Position numbers and translations under genes: made by a program
Source of the DNA: VXMF01 sp965206775
Lineage (GTDB): Bacteria > Acidobacteriota > Terriglobia > Bryobacterales > UBA6623
Reading direction: 5' to 3'
Assembly: GCA_965206775.1 (NCBI GenBank)
Contig: CBDBKU010000002.1
Coordinates: 2,294,001 to 2,358,000 of the forward strand
Length of the DNA: 64,000 nucleotides
Shown: piece by piece, positions 18,348 through 27,511 of the stretch
Position numbering within the stretch: position 1 is the first letter of the stretch
Layout: each line of letters starts with the position of its first letter
Notes under the pieces: generated by a model
Seen by the model: the letters and a program-made list of their open reading frames with translations, nothing else
Told to the model about the DNA's origin: nothing
Database searches by the model: none

Positions 18348-20519
18348 ATGAAAGGCGGCCCCGCGCACCCCGAACCCTCCCCTCTCCCCGCTTCGCTCGG
18401 CCTGCGGCCCGGTGAGGCGATCCCCGTCAACGCTCGCCTGAGCATGCTGCTGGACGCCGACCGCTGGGTCTGTTTCCTGAACACCGACCCGATCGACAGC
18501 TGCGGGGTCGACGACCGGCCAGGCCGCGCGCGCTGCCTCGGCCGCTTCGCGCTGCTCGGACTGGCCACGCATGCCGAACTGGCCCGGGCGCACGGGATCA
18601 GCGCGCGCACGGTGGCCCGGGCGCGGCGACAGATGGAAGCGCGCGGCGAGCAGGACTTCGACAAGCCGCGCAAGCGGCGGCGCCTGCATGGGATCGAGGA
18701 TGCGGAGCTGCTGAGGCGGGCGGGGGAGAAGCTGGCGCAGGGAGCGAGCTTGCGCGGGACGGCGCGGGAGCTGGGGCTGTGCTATTCGACGCTGCGGGCG
18801 TACCTGCGCAAAGGCCTGCTGGCGGGGGTCGCGGGCCAGCAGGGAGCGGCGGCGGAGGCGGCGGCCGGGCCGGCAGCGGAGGGAGCGCCGTCCGGGAGCG
18901 ACCTGGCGGAAGCGGGCGGGGTGGCACCGCCCGACAAGGAGCGGGAGCCGCGTTTCGCCGCGGCCTCGGCGGTCAGCGGGGGCGGGGTGCTGACGGCAGT
19001 TCCGGCCTTGGTGCAGGCCGGCCTGCTGCGCCACGAGGGCCTGCTGCGCCTGCCCAAGGGCTTCTACGGGGTGCGCTCGATCCTGCTGCTGCTGGCGTTC
19101 CTGCTGCTGGCGCGCGTGCGCAATCCGGAGCGGCTGCGCTACGAGCAGCCCGGGGAATGGGGTGCCTTGCTGGGCCTGGACCGCTCCCCCTGCGATCGCA
19201 CGCTGCGGCGCAGGACACGCCAGCTGGTGGCGGATGCGGCCGCGCTGGAGGCCTGGCGCGGCGCCTTGGCGCGGGACTGGGCCGGCGCCGATCCGGAGGC
19301 CGTCGCGACGCTGTTCGTGGACGGGCACGTCCAGGTCTACAGCGGCCAGGGCCGCCTGCCGAAGCACTTCGTGCCGCGGCAGAAGCTGTGCCTGCCGGCC
19401 GCGGCCAGCTACTGGGTGGGGGCGCTCGGGGGGGCGCCGTTGCTGTGCGTGCACAAGCAGGTCGATCCCGCGCTGGTGGCGGAGTTGCGGGACGGGCTGC
19501 TGCCGCAGCTGGAGGAGCTGGGCCTGCTGCCGGCCGCGCAGGAGCCGTCGCGGCCGCGCCTGACGCTGGTGTTCGACCGGGAAGGCTGGAGTCCGGCGCT
19601 GTTCGCGCAACTGGCGGAGCGGGGGATCGCGGTGATCACTTGGCGCAAGGGGCCGCAGGCGGAGCGCTGGCCGGACAGCGAGTTCGTCCCGGCCCGCTTG
19701 GCGGTGCATGCGCCCGGCGGCGAGCAAGCGCTGGAGGGCCGCATCGCCGAGCGCAAGGCGGCTCTGGGGAACGCCTGCGCGGCGCGCGAGATCCGCTTCT
19801 GGATCGACCGGCGCCTGCGCCGGCCGGGCAAGAGCGGCCAGCCGCGCAAGCCGCTGGAGCTGGCGGGCCAGCCGGCGATCCTCACCACGCATCCCACGCT
19901 GCCCGCGGAGCGGGTTGCGGGCCTGCTGCGCTCGCGCTGGACGCAGGAGAACTTCTTCAAGTACATGCGTGCGGAATTCGGTCTCGACACGCTGGCCGAG
20001 CACGCGCTCGTGGAGGTGGATGCCGACGAGCGGGTGGTCAACCCGCTCTGGCGCTGGCTCGAGCGCGCCTTGCGGAGGCTGCGCGGCAAGGCCGGGCACC
20101 TGCATCGCAAGCTGGCGGCCGAGCGCGGCGCGCGTTCGGAGAAGGCCCTCCAGCTCCAGGCGGAGGTCGCCGCGATCGAGCGGCGCATCACGGGCCTGGA
20201 ACTGGCGAGAAGCGACGTCCAGGAGCATGTCCGGGCCGGCGACCTGTCGCCCGAAGAGCGGCTGCAGGCCCTGCCTGCCCCGCTGCGGAACCTGCTCGAC
20301 ACCCTGCGCATGATCGCCTACCGCGCCGAGACCGCCATGGCCGGCGCGGTCGCGCCGGAACTGAGCAGGCCCGAGACTGTGCGCCCCCTGCTGAAGGCGC
20401 TGTTCCGCAGCGACGCCAGCCTTCTTCCCGACCCTGCGGCCGGGACTCTGACCGTCCGGCTGCTGCACCAAGCCAGCCGCGGCAGGACGCCGCCCTCGCT
20501 GCACTGCTCAAGGAACTGA
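18348..20519 (+). pseudogene. Large DDE transposase, frameshifted near its C-terminus
   Basis: 723 codons are open. Likely DDE residues are in VATLFVDGHVQVYSGQGRL (Asp), LTLVFDREGWSP (Asp) and SRWTQENFFKYMRAEFGLD (Glu). An N-terminal helix-turn-helix region (HGISARTVARARRQ; GTARELGLCYSTLRAYLRKG) is present. At about 20480 the in-frame tail becomes nonsense, while another frame continues QDAALAALLKELNETATPF and then GTDLRLVYEIL, which reads like the natural end to about 20600. A 1-nt indel is therefore likely, and the enzyme may be impaired. I did not recognise the IS family with certainty. Confidence 0.7.
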
Positions 20520-20751
20520 ACGAAACTGCGACGCCGTTTCCCGGAACCGACCTGCGCCTGGTCTACGAAATCCTCCCCGACAACCCCCTCACGTCAACCG
20601 TTGCCCCAACCCACCCAGAACCGGCATCTCCTCCCACAATCATGCCAACGTAAAACAACCGATGTAAGGAAATCTGAGACTTGCGGCGCTCTCCTGCAGG
20701 ATTAACCTGGGATTCGCCTAGTGAATTAGTGTTGGATACAACACTGTCCAC

Positions 20752-22566
20752 CACTAGTGTCGCGTTAAGCTCGCGAGTTTGACCTATAAGCCACGATTCG
20801 TCAATCACTTGCGAGAGATTTCGGGTGTCCGAGACTTGAATTCTCCGGGGCGTGATCGAACGACTCCGGAAACGCCACAGTTCTCCGGGTTCTCACTTGC
20901 ATGCTTTGGGTATGTACCGCGGCCAGACCCTCTTCTCTCAGGTCATGCAGTTCCCCCCCTGGAAGGCCTTCTCGCGGATCGTGGCCAGCTACGATGGCGA
21001 TCGCCGCGTGCGGAGCTTGAACTGCGCCCAGCAGTTCCGCACCATGGCCTTTGCCCAGCTGACCCGGCGCAAGAGCTTGCGGGCCCTGACCGCTTGCTTG
21101 GGGGCCGTTCCGGCCAAGCCGTACCATGCCGGCTTCACCGCTCCGATCCATGTCTCGACGCTGGCTCGCGCCAACGAGCGCCGCTCCTGGCAGATGCATG
21201 CCGATCTGGCTCAGCGCTTGATCGCCCGCGCCCGGGCTCTCTACGCCGACGAAGACCTCGGGCTCGAGTTGGACGCGACCGTGTACGCCCTCGACTCGTC
21301 CACGGTCGACCTGTGCCTGGCCGTGTTCCCCTGGGCCATTTTCCGAACCACGAAGGCAGCGGTGAAACTGCGCACTTTGTTGGACTTACGTGGGTCCGTC
21401 CACTCCTTCATTCACGTCTCTGACGGCAAGTTGCACGACGTCAACGTGCTCGATCTGCTCGTACCCGAACCGGGTGCCATCTACGTCATGGACCGGGCCT
21501 ACGTGGATTTTGGGCGCCTCTACAGCCTTCACCCGGCAGGAGCGTCCTTCGTCACGCGAGCGAAGAACAGCCTCAACTACCATCGCGTCTACTCCGCTCC
21601 CAAGGACCGCGCGCGCGGCATCCTGGCCGACCAGACGATCGCCCTCGACGGGCAGCGCACGAAGCAGGGCTATCCCCTGCACTTGCGACGCGTCCGCTTC
21701 CGGGATCCCGAGTCCGGCAAGCAACTCGTCTTCCCCACCATCCGCACCGATCTCGACGCGGCCACGGTGGGCGCTCTGTACAAGAGTCGCTGGAAGGTCG
21801 AACTCTTTTTTCGCTGGGTCAAGGGTCATCTTCAGATCCAACGCTTTTTCGGCACTTCCGAGAACGCCGTCAAGTCGCAAATCTGGATCGCCGTCTCGGT
21901 CTATGCCTTAGTCGCGATTATTCGCAAGGAGCTTGCAATCCGTCTGTCGTTGCACACCATGCTGGAGATCCTCTCGGTCATGCCGTTCCAGCAAGTGCCT
22001 CTATATGAGGCCTTTGCGAGTTCCGAATACCTTCCTCAACCGGTATCCTCCGCGCAGCAACTGCATCTGTTCGACGTCTGATTCCACTCGCGCGCCATGC
22101 GAACAGCGAGTGTTCGCAATCGTTCCGATCCGGCGTCCGATCCAGTGCTTGCACGCGTCGGAGTGAGGCAAATCGGGCACGACTCCTCAGAGGTCGGCGA
22201 CGGAACTCGGCTGGAGACCTGCTGTTGCCTGTCCGCCAGGCAGGTCCGGAGGCGCACGAGGGTACTGCGTAGGGCTTCTACGAGGTCGCGTCGGATCCTC
22301 CAAGTGCGGGAAGCAAGGATGCCGATTCCGCCTTCGGAGCAACCGGCGTCTGCACGATGAGGCGAAACATTCGGTCGTAATTGACATGAACCAGCCGCCC
22401 AGGAGCTCCGTCCGAGCTCTGGATTCTACACTTTCTGAGCCTTGCCGCAGCCTGTCCCGCGAGACCAAGTTGTTGACTATAGGCCACTTATGATCCGGGC
22501 CTACAGAAAAAAATACCCGGACTCTTAAGTCCTTTGTTATCAGCGACTTTTAACGCGACACTAGTG
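20752..22566 (+). mobile_element. Complete IS4-family insertion sequence with 9-bp target duplication
   Basis: Perfect 17-bp terminal inverted repeats CACTAGTGTCGCGTTAA begin at 20752 and, on the other strand, at 22566. ACTGTCCAC is duplicated immediately outside (20743-20751 and 22567-22575), a 9-bp target duplication usual for IS4. The element is 1815 bp and carries one transposase. It has inserted into the 3' part of a tyrosine recombinase gene whose tail resumes at 22570. Confidence 0.93.
20912..22081 (+). CDS. IS4-family transposase
   Basis: About 389 aa from ATG 20912 (MYRGQTLFSQVMQFPPWKAF), the usual DUF4372-type N-terminus; in-frame codons upstream do not look coding. Catalytic landmarks are VYALDSSTVDLCL (Asp), AIYVMDRAYVDFGRLY (Asp) and the YREK-like YKSRWKVELFFRWVKGHL (Glu). 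It ends LHLFDV. The reading frame and the element ends are intact, so it is likely active or recently so. Confidence 0.93.
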   Translation: MYRGQTLFSQVMQFPPWKAFSRIVASYDGDRRVRSLNCAQQFRTMAFAQLTRRKSLRALTACLGAVPAKPYHAGFTAPIHVSTLARANERRSWQMHADLAQRLIARARALYADEDLGLELDATVYALDSSTVDLCLAVFPWAIFRTTKAAVKLRTLLDLRGSVHSFIHVSDGKLHDVNVLDLLVPEPGAIYVMDRAYVDFGRLYSLHPAGASFVTRAKNSLNYHRVYSAPKDRARGILADQTIALDGQRTKQGYPLHLRRVRFRDPESGKQLVFPTIRTDLDAATVGALYKSRWKVELFFRWVKGHLQIQRFFGTSENAVKSQIWIAVSVYALVAIIRKELAIRLSLHTMLEILSVMPFQQVPLYEAFASSEYLPQPVSSAQQLHLFDV

Positions 22567-22569
22567 ACT

Positions 22570-22699
22570 GTCCACCTACATGGGACACGCCAGCCTCGCC
22601 TCGACGCAGGTCTATCTGACCATGACCCCGGAACTGCTGCGTGCGGCCTCGCAGCGCTTCGAGGCCTATGCGGTCTCTCCCGGAGGCAGCGATGCCTGA
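22570..22699 (+). pseudogene. Tyrosine recombinase 1, C-terminal tail only
   Basis: The frame reads STYMGHASLASTQVYLTMTP, then a tail ending RFEAYAVSPGGSDA and TGA at 22697-22699. The LGH-type histidine and the tyrosine nucleophile (QVYL) are those of the recombinase catalytic end. The rest of the gene was separated by the IS4 insertion, and only about 60 bases of unassigned sequence lie before the next IS. Its stop overlaps the start of recombinase 2 by 8 bases, so the two were an operon. Confidence 0.75.
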
Positions 22700-23454
22700 C
22701 ACCAGCAATCTCGGCCCTTGGCTACGGCGTTTCCTCGTCGAACATCTCGTGAGCGAGCGCAACCTGGCCCGCAACACGCAACTGGGCTATCGCGACACAC
22801 TCGCCCTGCTCGTGCCCTTCGTCGCCGAACGCACCCGCAAGCCGGTCGAGCGCCTCGCCGTGCTCGACCTCAGCGTCGACCGCGTGCTCGACTTCCTTGC
22901 CCATCTCAGGCACGACCGTGGCTGCTCGCCGCAGACCTGCAACCAGCGCCTCACCGCCATTCGAGCCTTCGCTCGCTTCGTCGGCTGCCGCAGTCCCCAG
23001 CATCTTGAATGGTGCGGTCAGGTCCGCGCGATTCCACTCAAGAAGGCCGCCCCACCCCCGGTCACCTATCTCGAAAAGCCCGAGATCGACGCGCTGCTCG
23101 CGGTGCCGAACCGCGATACCCCTCAGGGACACCGTGAGCAGGCAGTGCTCTTGTTCCTCTACAACTCGGGAGCCCGGGTGTCCGAGGCGACGAGGCTGAC
23201 CGTCCGGGACCTGCAACTGGCCGACAGACCGCAGGCCCATTCCCTCGCGACCCTGCGAGGCAAGGGGGGCAAGATCCGACAGTGCCCGCTTTGGCCGCGC
23301 ACGTCACGGCTGCTGTCGGAACTGGTTGCCGATCGCGCCCCCGACGCACACGTCTTCCTAAGCCGACACGGCCGTCCGTTCACACGCTTCGGAATTCGCG
23401 CGCTCGTCCAACGCTGCGCCGACATAGTGGCGACACGCGTGCCATCGCTGGCCG
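22692..23454 (+). pseudogene. Tyrosine recombinase 2, N-terminal three quarters
   Basis: From ATG 22692 the protein shows a SAM-like core-binding domain (RRFLVEHLVSERNLARNTQL, AHLRHDRGCSPQTCNQRL) and the first half of the catalytic domain with the catalytic Arg in YNSGARVSEATRL and the Lys hairpin GKGGKIRQCPLWP. Sense continues to VATRVPSLA at 23454. There the expected HxxRH...Y segment is missing, replaced by an IS91-like fragment. The matching tail reappears at 24025-24243. The frame stays open to 23927 only by chance. Confidence 0.85.
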
Positions 23455-24022
23455 CTTTCTGCTCCATGTCCTGCCCCCCACCGAACCCGACCCCGATGCA
23501 CCGGACTACCGCGACCGCTTCGAGCAGCTCACCGGCCGCTCGCTACGCGACTGCCCGGCTTGCGGCACCGGCCAGATGCTCGTCGCCGGAAGCTTCGAAC
23601 CCGGTCACGATCCGCCCGCGCTGGAGGACACTTCGTGACCGCCCCCGCCCCTGCCGCCGACAGTCCCTGCCCCACAGCAGTTCCCCCGCGGGCCGCCTGG
23701 CAAAGCTGCATCCGCGTACGCTCACCCAGCCCGGCCGGGGACCGAAACCCCCATCGACACCCCGCTCCGGACCCCGTTCCAACCGCTCCCGCACCGGCCT
23801 CATCCGAGCCACGACGCCCCTTCAATCACCGCTCAACTCCCGACAGCCGCTCCCTGCTGCCTGCCAAAGCCATCCAATGCCCATAGCGAAGCCATCAGCC
23901 AGCGGCTCAGTTCAATACGTTTTATAGCCACCGGCGCGGCCCACACACTCTTCTCCCATTCGGACACCCTCCGGCCGCACCGCCGGCCAAGAAACGCTCT
24001 TCAGTATTCCGAGTTCGGAATA
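23450..24022 (+). mobile_element. IS91-like remnant inserted in tyrosine recombinase 2
   Basis: The frame ending at 23638 begins GRFLLHVLPPTEPDPD and later has RDCPACGTGQMLVAG. RFLLHVLP followed by a C..CG.G.M zinc-ribbon is the C-terminal pattern of IS91/IS801-type HUH transposases, here with the middle deleted. About 370 bases of proline-rich non-coding sequence follow, ending at a near-perfect palindrome at 24005-24022. The fragment sits precisely between the two halves of the recombinase. Assignment to IS91 rests on these short motifs. Confidence 0.6.
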
Positions 24023-24243
24023 CTCGCCACTCGACTGCAACCCACCTGCTGCGCGCCGGAGTGGACCTCAATACAATCCGCGCCTGGCTCGGCCACGTCA
24101 GCCTCGACACGACGAACATCTATGCCGAGATCGACCTCGAGACGAAGGCGAAGGCGATCGCCTGCTGCGACCCGACCGAGTCGAAGCGGTCCGGACCATG
24201 GAGGGAGGACAAAGGCCTGATGGAGTTCCTGCGGGCAATTTGA
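24005..24243 (+). pseudogene. Tyrosine recombinase catalytic tail preceded by a palindrome
   Basis: RHSTATHLLRAGVDLNTIRA, then WLGHVSLDTTNIYAEIDL supply the HxxR-type Arg, the LGH histidine and the tyrosine nucleophile; the gene ends at TGA 24241-24243. This is most simply the missing end of recombinase 2. TATTCCGAGTTCGGAATA (24005-24022) abuts it. The same junction, palindrome then RH-T-ATHLL, recurs at 42108-42346. Confidence 0.8.
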
Positions 24244-24253
24244 AAAGCATATC

Positions 24254-24320
24254 GTTATGTGGCGTAGCAGCAAGCCCGACCGTTGCGCAATAAGGGCTTG
24301 CGGCTCCTGCGTCACATAAC
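24254..24320. repeat. Inverted repeat downstream of the recombinase tail
   Basis: GTTATGTGGCG (24254-24264) and CGTCACATAAC (24310-24320) form an imperfect inverted repeat with one mismatch and about 45 bases between the arms. It could be a terminator-like structure or an element end. Confidence 0.45.
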
Positions 24321-24333
24321 GGCGAAGTTCACG

Positions 24334-24630
24334 TCTATCGAAAACGAGGGATTCAACTGCCTGGCGCGCCACGGTTACAACATCAAGCGCAATTTCGGGC
24401 ACGGCCGCGACGGTCTCGCCAACCTGCTCGCGACGCTGAACCTGTTCGCCTTCGCGCTGCATGCGGTCCAGGACTGCGTCTCCGACCTGTGGCGGCAAGG
24501 CCGGGCGCGGGCCGGCACCCGGCGCAACTTCTTCGCGACCCTGGGCTTCCTGACGCAGTGGTTCTGCTTCCGCAGCTGGACCGCCCTGTTCGAAACCCTG
24601 TTAATAAAGCGCCCGCCACTGCCGGTGCCG
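24334..24630 (+). pseudogene. C-terminal fragment of an ISNCY-like transposase
   Basis: The segment SIENEGFNCLARHGYNIKRN, then FGHGRDGLANLLATLNLFAF and further hydrophobic residues corresponds to the end of transposases with an ENE.FN.LK..GY..EHNFGHG signature. The N-terminal two thirds are absent and the tail after ETLL degenerates into proline-rich translation. It is debris between the recombinase tail and the sulfatase gene. Confidence 0.55.
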
Positions 24631-24873
24631 TGCAGCCCGCCCCCCCCCCCGGCCTGCGTTCCCAGCCGCCCTGATCACCCCGCAACTGCCTCTCTACGGC
24701 ACGCACGAACGCTCGCCGATTCCACCCCACACGAGCCAGCCCCCCTATCCTGAGAATTGCTGCGAGCAGGTACGCCTCCTGCCACATCTGCTCCAGATCT
24801 GCATCAACGGCAAATACGCAGGCAATACCAAATTCAAAGTGGCCGTGTGTCAGTCCAACGTGGACTGACGGCG

Positions 24874-26259
24874 TTATTGCACGGGCGGAGATTCCGGCGC
24901 GTCGGTTTTGGGCAGCCAGCGGGCGAGTTCGATCTTCTTCCCTTCGTGTTGCGGCTCGCCGGCCAGGTTAATCCATTCGTGCGGGTCGTTTTCGTGGTCG
25001 TAGAGTTCCTCGGTACCGTCGCGGTAGCGGATATAGCGCCACTTCTCGTTCCGGATCGAGTGGTTGCCTAAACCATGGGTGGTGAGCGCCGGACGTTCGC
25101 GTTCGAGCGCGGGGTTTTCGAGAAGCGGCCTGAGGCTGGTCCCCTCCAGTTCGTTACGTGGCGCGAGGCCGCAGATATCCACCAGCGTGGGGTAGATGTC
25201 CATCAAGTCCACCGCCTGATCACATCGCGACCCGGGTTTGGTCAGACCCGGCGAGTTGATCATCATGACGTTGTGGGTGGCCTCTTCCCACAGAGCAAAC
25301 TTGCGCCAGTGGAGCTTCTCGCCGAGGTGCCAGCCGTGGTCGCTCCAGAGGATGACGGTGGTGTTGTCCTTGTGAGCGCTGGCGTCGAACGCGTCGAGCA
25401 CCTTGCCGAGCGCGGCGTCGGCGAAGCTGATGGAAGCGAGGTAGCCCTGGACGGCCTGCCGCCACTGGTCGTGCTCGATCACATTGCGGTGGTCGCGTTG
25501 TGGGTTGGCCATCTTCACGCCCATCGGTGGGACGTCATCAAGGTCGTCCTCTTTGATGGTGGGCAACGTGATCTGGTCCAGCGGGTACATGTCGAAATAC
25601 TTCTCCGGCGCGTACCAGGGAAGGTGGGGCTTCCAGATCCCGCAGGCAAGGAAGAGCGGGTCGTCCTGTTTCCTCGATAGCTCGTCCGACGCCCATTCGG
25701 CGACCTGCATATCTCCCATGTCGGCATCGGAGTCCAACAGCGGGCCCCAGTCAAAGTTGGAGGTTGAGGGAATTCCGTTGACCGGCCTTTCCGGCGGCAC
25801 CGGGTCATCCGGCCTGTGCTTTTGCTGCGAGGGAAAATACTCTTGCCAGCTCGGCGGATCCGGGTGACGTCCATGATATATCTTGCCGCCCCCAACGGCT
25901 CGGTAGCCGTGGGCCATGAAATGCTGCGGCAACGTGACGGCCGCTTGGAGCACTTTCGACTGCCGCCAGGGCTGCGAGTTCAGATATACACCGGAGGTCG
26001 ACGGCCGGATGCCTGTCATGATGGCTGCGCGGGAAGGATTGCAGGCCGGCGCGGGGCAGTGGGCATTGGTGAACAGCGTCCCGGTGCTGGCGAGCCGGTC
26101 AAGATTGGGCGTCTTGACGTCCGGATGCCCGCCCATACAACCGATCCAGTCATTGAGATCGTCTACGGCGATGAACAGGACGTTCTGTTTCTCCCTTGCG
26201 CCACACGACAAGAACGCCGGTGCAGCACCCATTGTGGCGAGGAAGCTTCTTCGATTCAT
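24874..26259 (-). CDS. Iduronate-2-sulfatase-like type I sulfatase, exported
   Basis: 461 aa. MNRRSFLATMGAAPAFLSCG looks like a Tat signal with a lipobox-like LSCG, so the enzyme is probably a lipoprotein or periplasmic. VLFIAVDDLNDWIGCMGGHP is the iduronate-sulfatase-type N-terminus. PACNPSRAAIMTG holds the CxPxR signature (Cys73 to formylglycine), and LWSDHGWHLGEKLHWRKFALW is the conserved C-terminal metal-site region. ATG 26259 overlaps the stop of an upstream fragment as ATGA. A truncated close relative of its 5' end lies at 29362-29455. It should remove sulfate from uronic-acid-type sugars, but substrate is not proven. Confidence 0.92.
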   Translation of the reverse strand: MNRRSFLATMGAAPAFLSCGAREKQNVLFIAVDDLNDWIGCMGGHPDVKTPNLDRLASTGTLFTNAHCPAPACNPSRAAIMTGIRPSTSGVYLNSQPWRQSKVLQAAVTLPQHFMAHGYRAVGGGKIYHGRHPDPPSWQEYFPSQQKHRPDDPVPPERPVNGIPSTSNFDWGPLLDSDADMGDMQVAEWASDELSRKQDDPLFLACGIWKPHLPWYAPEKYFDMYPLDQITLPTIKEDDLDDVPPMGVKMANPQRDHRNVIEHDQWRQAVQGYLASISFADAALGKVLDAFDASAHKDNTTVILWSDHGWHLGEKLHWRKFALWEEATHNVMMINSPGLTKPGSRCDQAVDLMDIYPTLVDICGLAPRNELEGTSLRPLLENPALERERPALTTHGLGNHSIRNEKWRYIRYRDGTEELYDHENDPHEWINLAGEPQHEGKKIELARWLPKTDAPESPPVQ

Positions 26260-26372
26260 GCGAATTCCTCCAGACGTTCCGTCTTACTCCCGTTCGCGAA
26301 GTTTTGTAGCCAGTCGCGAACCTGGTTGGCGTTTGGGGCGTCCGGGTGACGGGCGAGGAAATCCTCGATCAG
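26256..26372 (-). pseudogene. C-terminal fragment of an unidentified gene upstream of the sulfatase
   Basis: The minus-strand frame ending at 26256 reads ALIEDFLARHPDAPNANQVR, then a short tail ending LEEFA, with TGA overlapping the sulfatase ATG. Beyond about 26372 the same frame is antisense to a SnoaL fragment, so the gene is cut there. The fragment is too short for a family call; its value is that it shows the sulfatase was once a downstream gene of an operon. Confidence 0.45.
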
Positions 26373-26546
26373 GGCAAGCTGTCCGTTATCGACGAGACGC
26401 ACACCCCCAACTACATCGGACATGCCCTCCCGGAACACATGCGGGTCCCAGAGGGCTACAAGGAACTCGTCGCCAGGTATCGCGCCGCATTGCCGAGTAT
26501 CCGCTGGAGCATGGAGGACATGATTACGAAAGGAGACAAGGTTGTC
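26373..26546 (+). pseudogene. SnoaL-like ester cyclase fragment
   Basis: The plus frame reads GKLSVIDETHTPNYIGHALP, then EGYKELVARYRAALPSIRWS and EDMITKGDKVV. This matches SnoaL-type proteins (a D-Y-x-x-H strand, then EG...L...RAAFPD...VEDMIAEGDKV). The protein is cut on the left by the fragment feeding into the sulfatase and on the right just before an IS3 element. About 58 of an expected 130 residues remain. Confidence 0.65.
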
Positions 26547-26695
26547 AAGGGCGCCGCAAGATTATGTCGCAAGATTAGACCAGTGCGGTGAGGTGGTGCC
26601 GGTTGTTTGAACAGCCGGTCGGCAACATTAAGGTGGACTTCGCAACTCCTCTGAACTACCGACCGAGGGGATTATACCTGAACGTGAGGTCATCA

Positions 26696-27511
26696 TCATC
26701 CCGTCTCCCGGTTTCGTTCCCGCCCTGTCGCAGATGAGGGGGTCGCCGCCGCTCCGGGCGAGCCTGCCTGTTCCAAATTTGGACGGGCACGGCCCGGCGC
26801 TGTGGCCGGCTTGTCGCGCCAGTACCGTTCGCAGCGCCCGAGATTGAACTCGAGGTGCTGCCAGTAGGCTACAGGGAACGACTCGCTACGGACTTCCTCC
26901 AGCAGGCTCTCGAAGTAAGCCAGCCTGCGGACCGGCTCGCTGTCCGGACGGTCGATCAAGGTCATCGATTTGCGCACGCTGCCGAGCAGGATCGCCCGCT
27001 GCAGCGTTTCCAGAGACACTCCGGCGCGATGCCAGTCCGCCGCCAGACGCTCATCCGCGGGTCCGAACTCACCTTGCACGCAGGCGGGCTGGCGGAACAT
27101 CCCTCGCACGCGAGCGACGTACGCGGCGACGTTCGTATCCGCCTCCCCGCCGTCCGGCGCACACCACTGCGACCTGCGCTCGAGTTCCTCCCGGCGTTCG
27201 CAGGGCCAGTACTCCGGTCGCACCCGCAGGCGCGATCCGCGGTGCTGGTTGGCGGCCGCCTCCAGGTCGCAGACGCCCTTGCTGGCCAGCTCCCGCAGGC
27301 AACGCCCCAGCGTCGACCGGCTCTTGCCCAGTTCCCGCGCCAGGGCGGCACGCTCGAAATCCAGGCAGCCGCTGGCGCGTTCGGCCCGCAGGCACACCTG
27401 CGCGAACAGCTGGAACGCCGGATCGCTCAGCTCGCTGAGCGCCCGCTCGAAGCCGGCCCCGGCCGCAAACCAGCCACCGGCTCCCTGCTTCAATCGCGCC
27501 GTCCGCTTCAT
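26696..27511 (-). CDS. Passenger gene of the IS3 element: putative winged-helix DNA-binding protein
   Basis: About 271 aa. ATG 27511 overlaps the stop of the IS3 orfB as ATGA, so it should be translated from the transposase mRNA. FQLFAQVCLRAERASGCLDF, then RAALARELGKSRSTLGRCLR and ELASKGV form a plausible winged helix-turn-helix. The middle and C-terminus (RGMFRQPACVQGEFGPADER; PVRRLAYFESLLEEVRSES) have an arrangement reminiscent of replication-associated accessory proteins, but I do not recognise a named family. It lies fully inside the element ends. It may regulate transposition or act as an independent cargo. Confidence 0.65.
   Translation of the reverse strand: MKRTARLKQGAGGWFAAGAGFERALSELSDPAFQLFAQVCLRAERASGCLDFERAALARELGKSRSTLGRCLRELASKGVCDLEAAANQHRGSRLRVRPEYWPCERREELERRSQWCAPDGGEADTNVAAYVARVRGMFRQPACVQGEFGPADERLAADWHRAGVSLETLQRAILLGSVRKSMTLIDRPDSEPVRRLAYFESLLEEVRSESFPVAYWQHLEFNLGRCERYWRDKPATAPGRARPNLEQAGSPGAAATPSSATGRERNRETG

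Larger units (their letters stand above)
18211..20678 (+). mobile_element. Insertion sequence of about 2.5 kb with 723-aa transposase, family not assigned
   Basis: Inward-reading ends match: CTCAGACTTCCTTACATCG from 18211 and CTCAGATTTCCTTACATCG from 20678 on the other strand, 18 of 19 identical, with weaker similarity continuing. Between them lies one long transposase gene. No convincing target duplication was found at these limits. The element separates the sulfatase operon from a recombinase remnant. Confidence 0.7.

Noticed and set aside
18222..20504. 760-codon minus-strand frame opposite the 2.5-kb IS transposase
   Set aside because: Low-complexity Arg/Ala/Gln translation from the antisense of a real transposase.
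18779..20653. 624-codon plus-strand frame overlapping the same transposase
   Set aside because: Mostly Gly/Ala/Arg nonsense. Only its last 50 or so codons have sense, as the frameshifted tail of the transposase.
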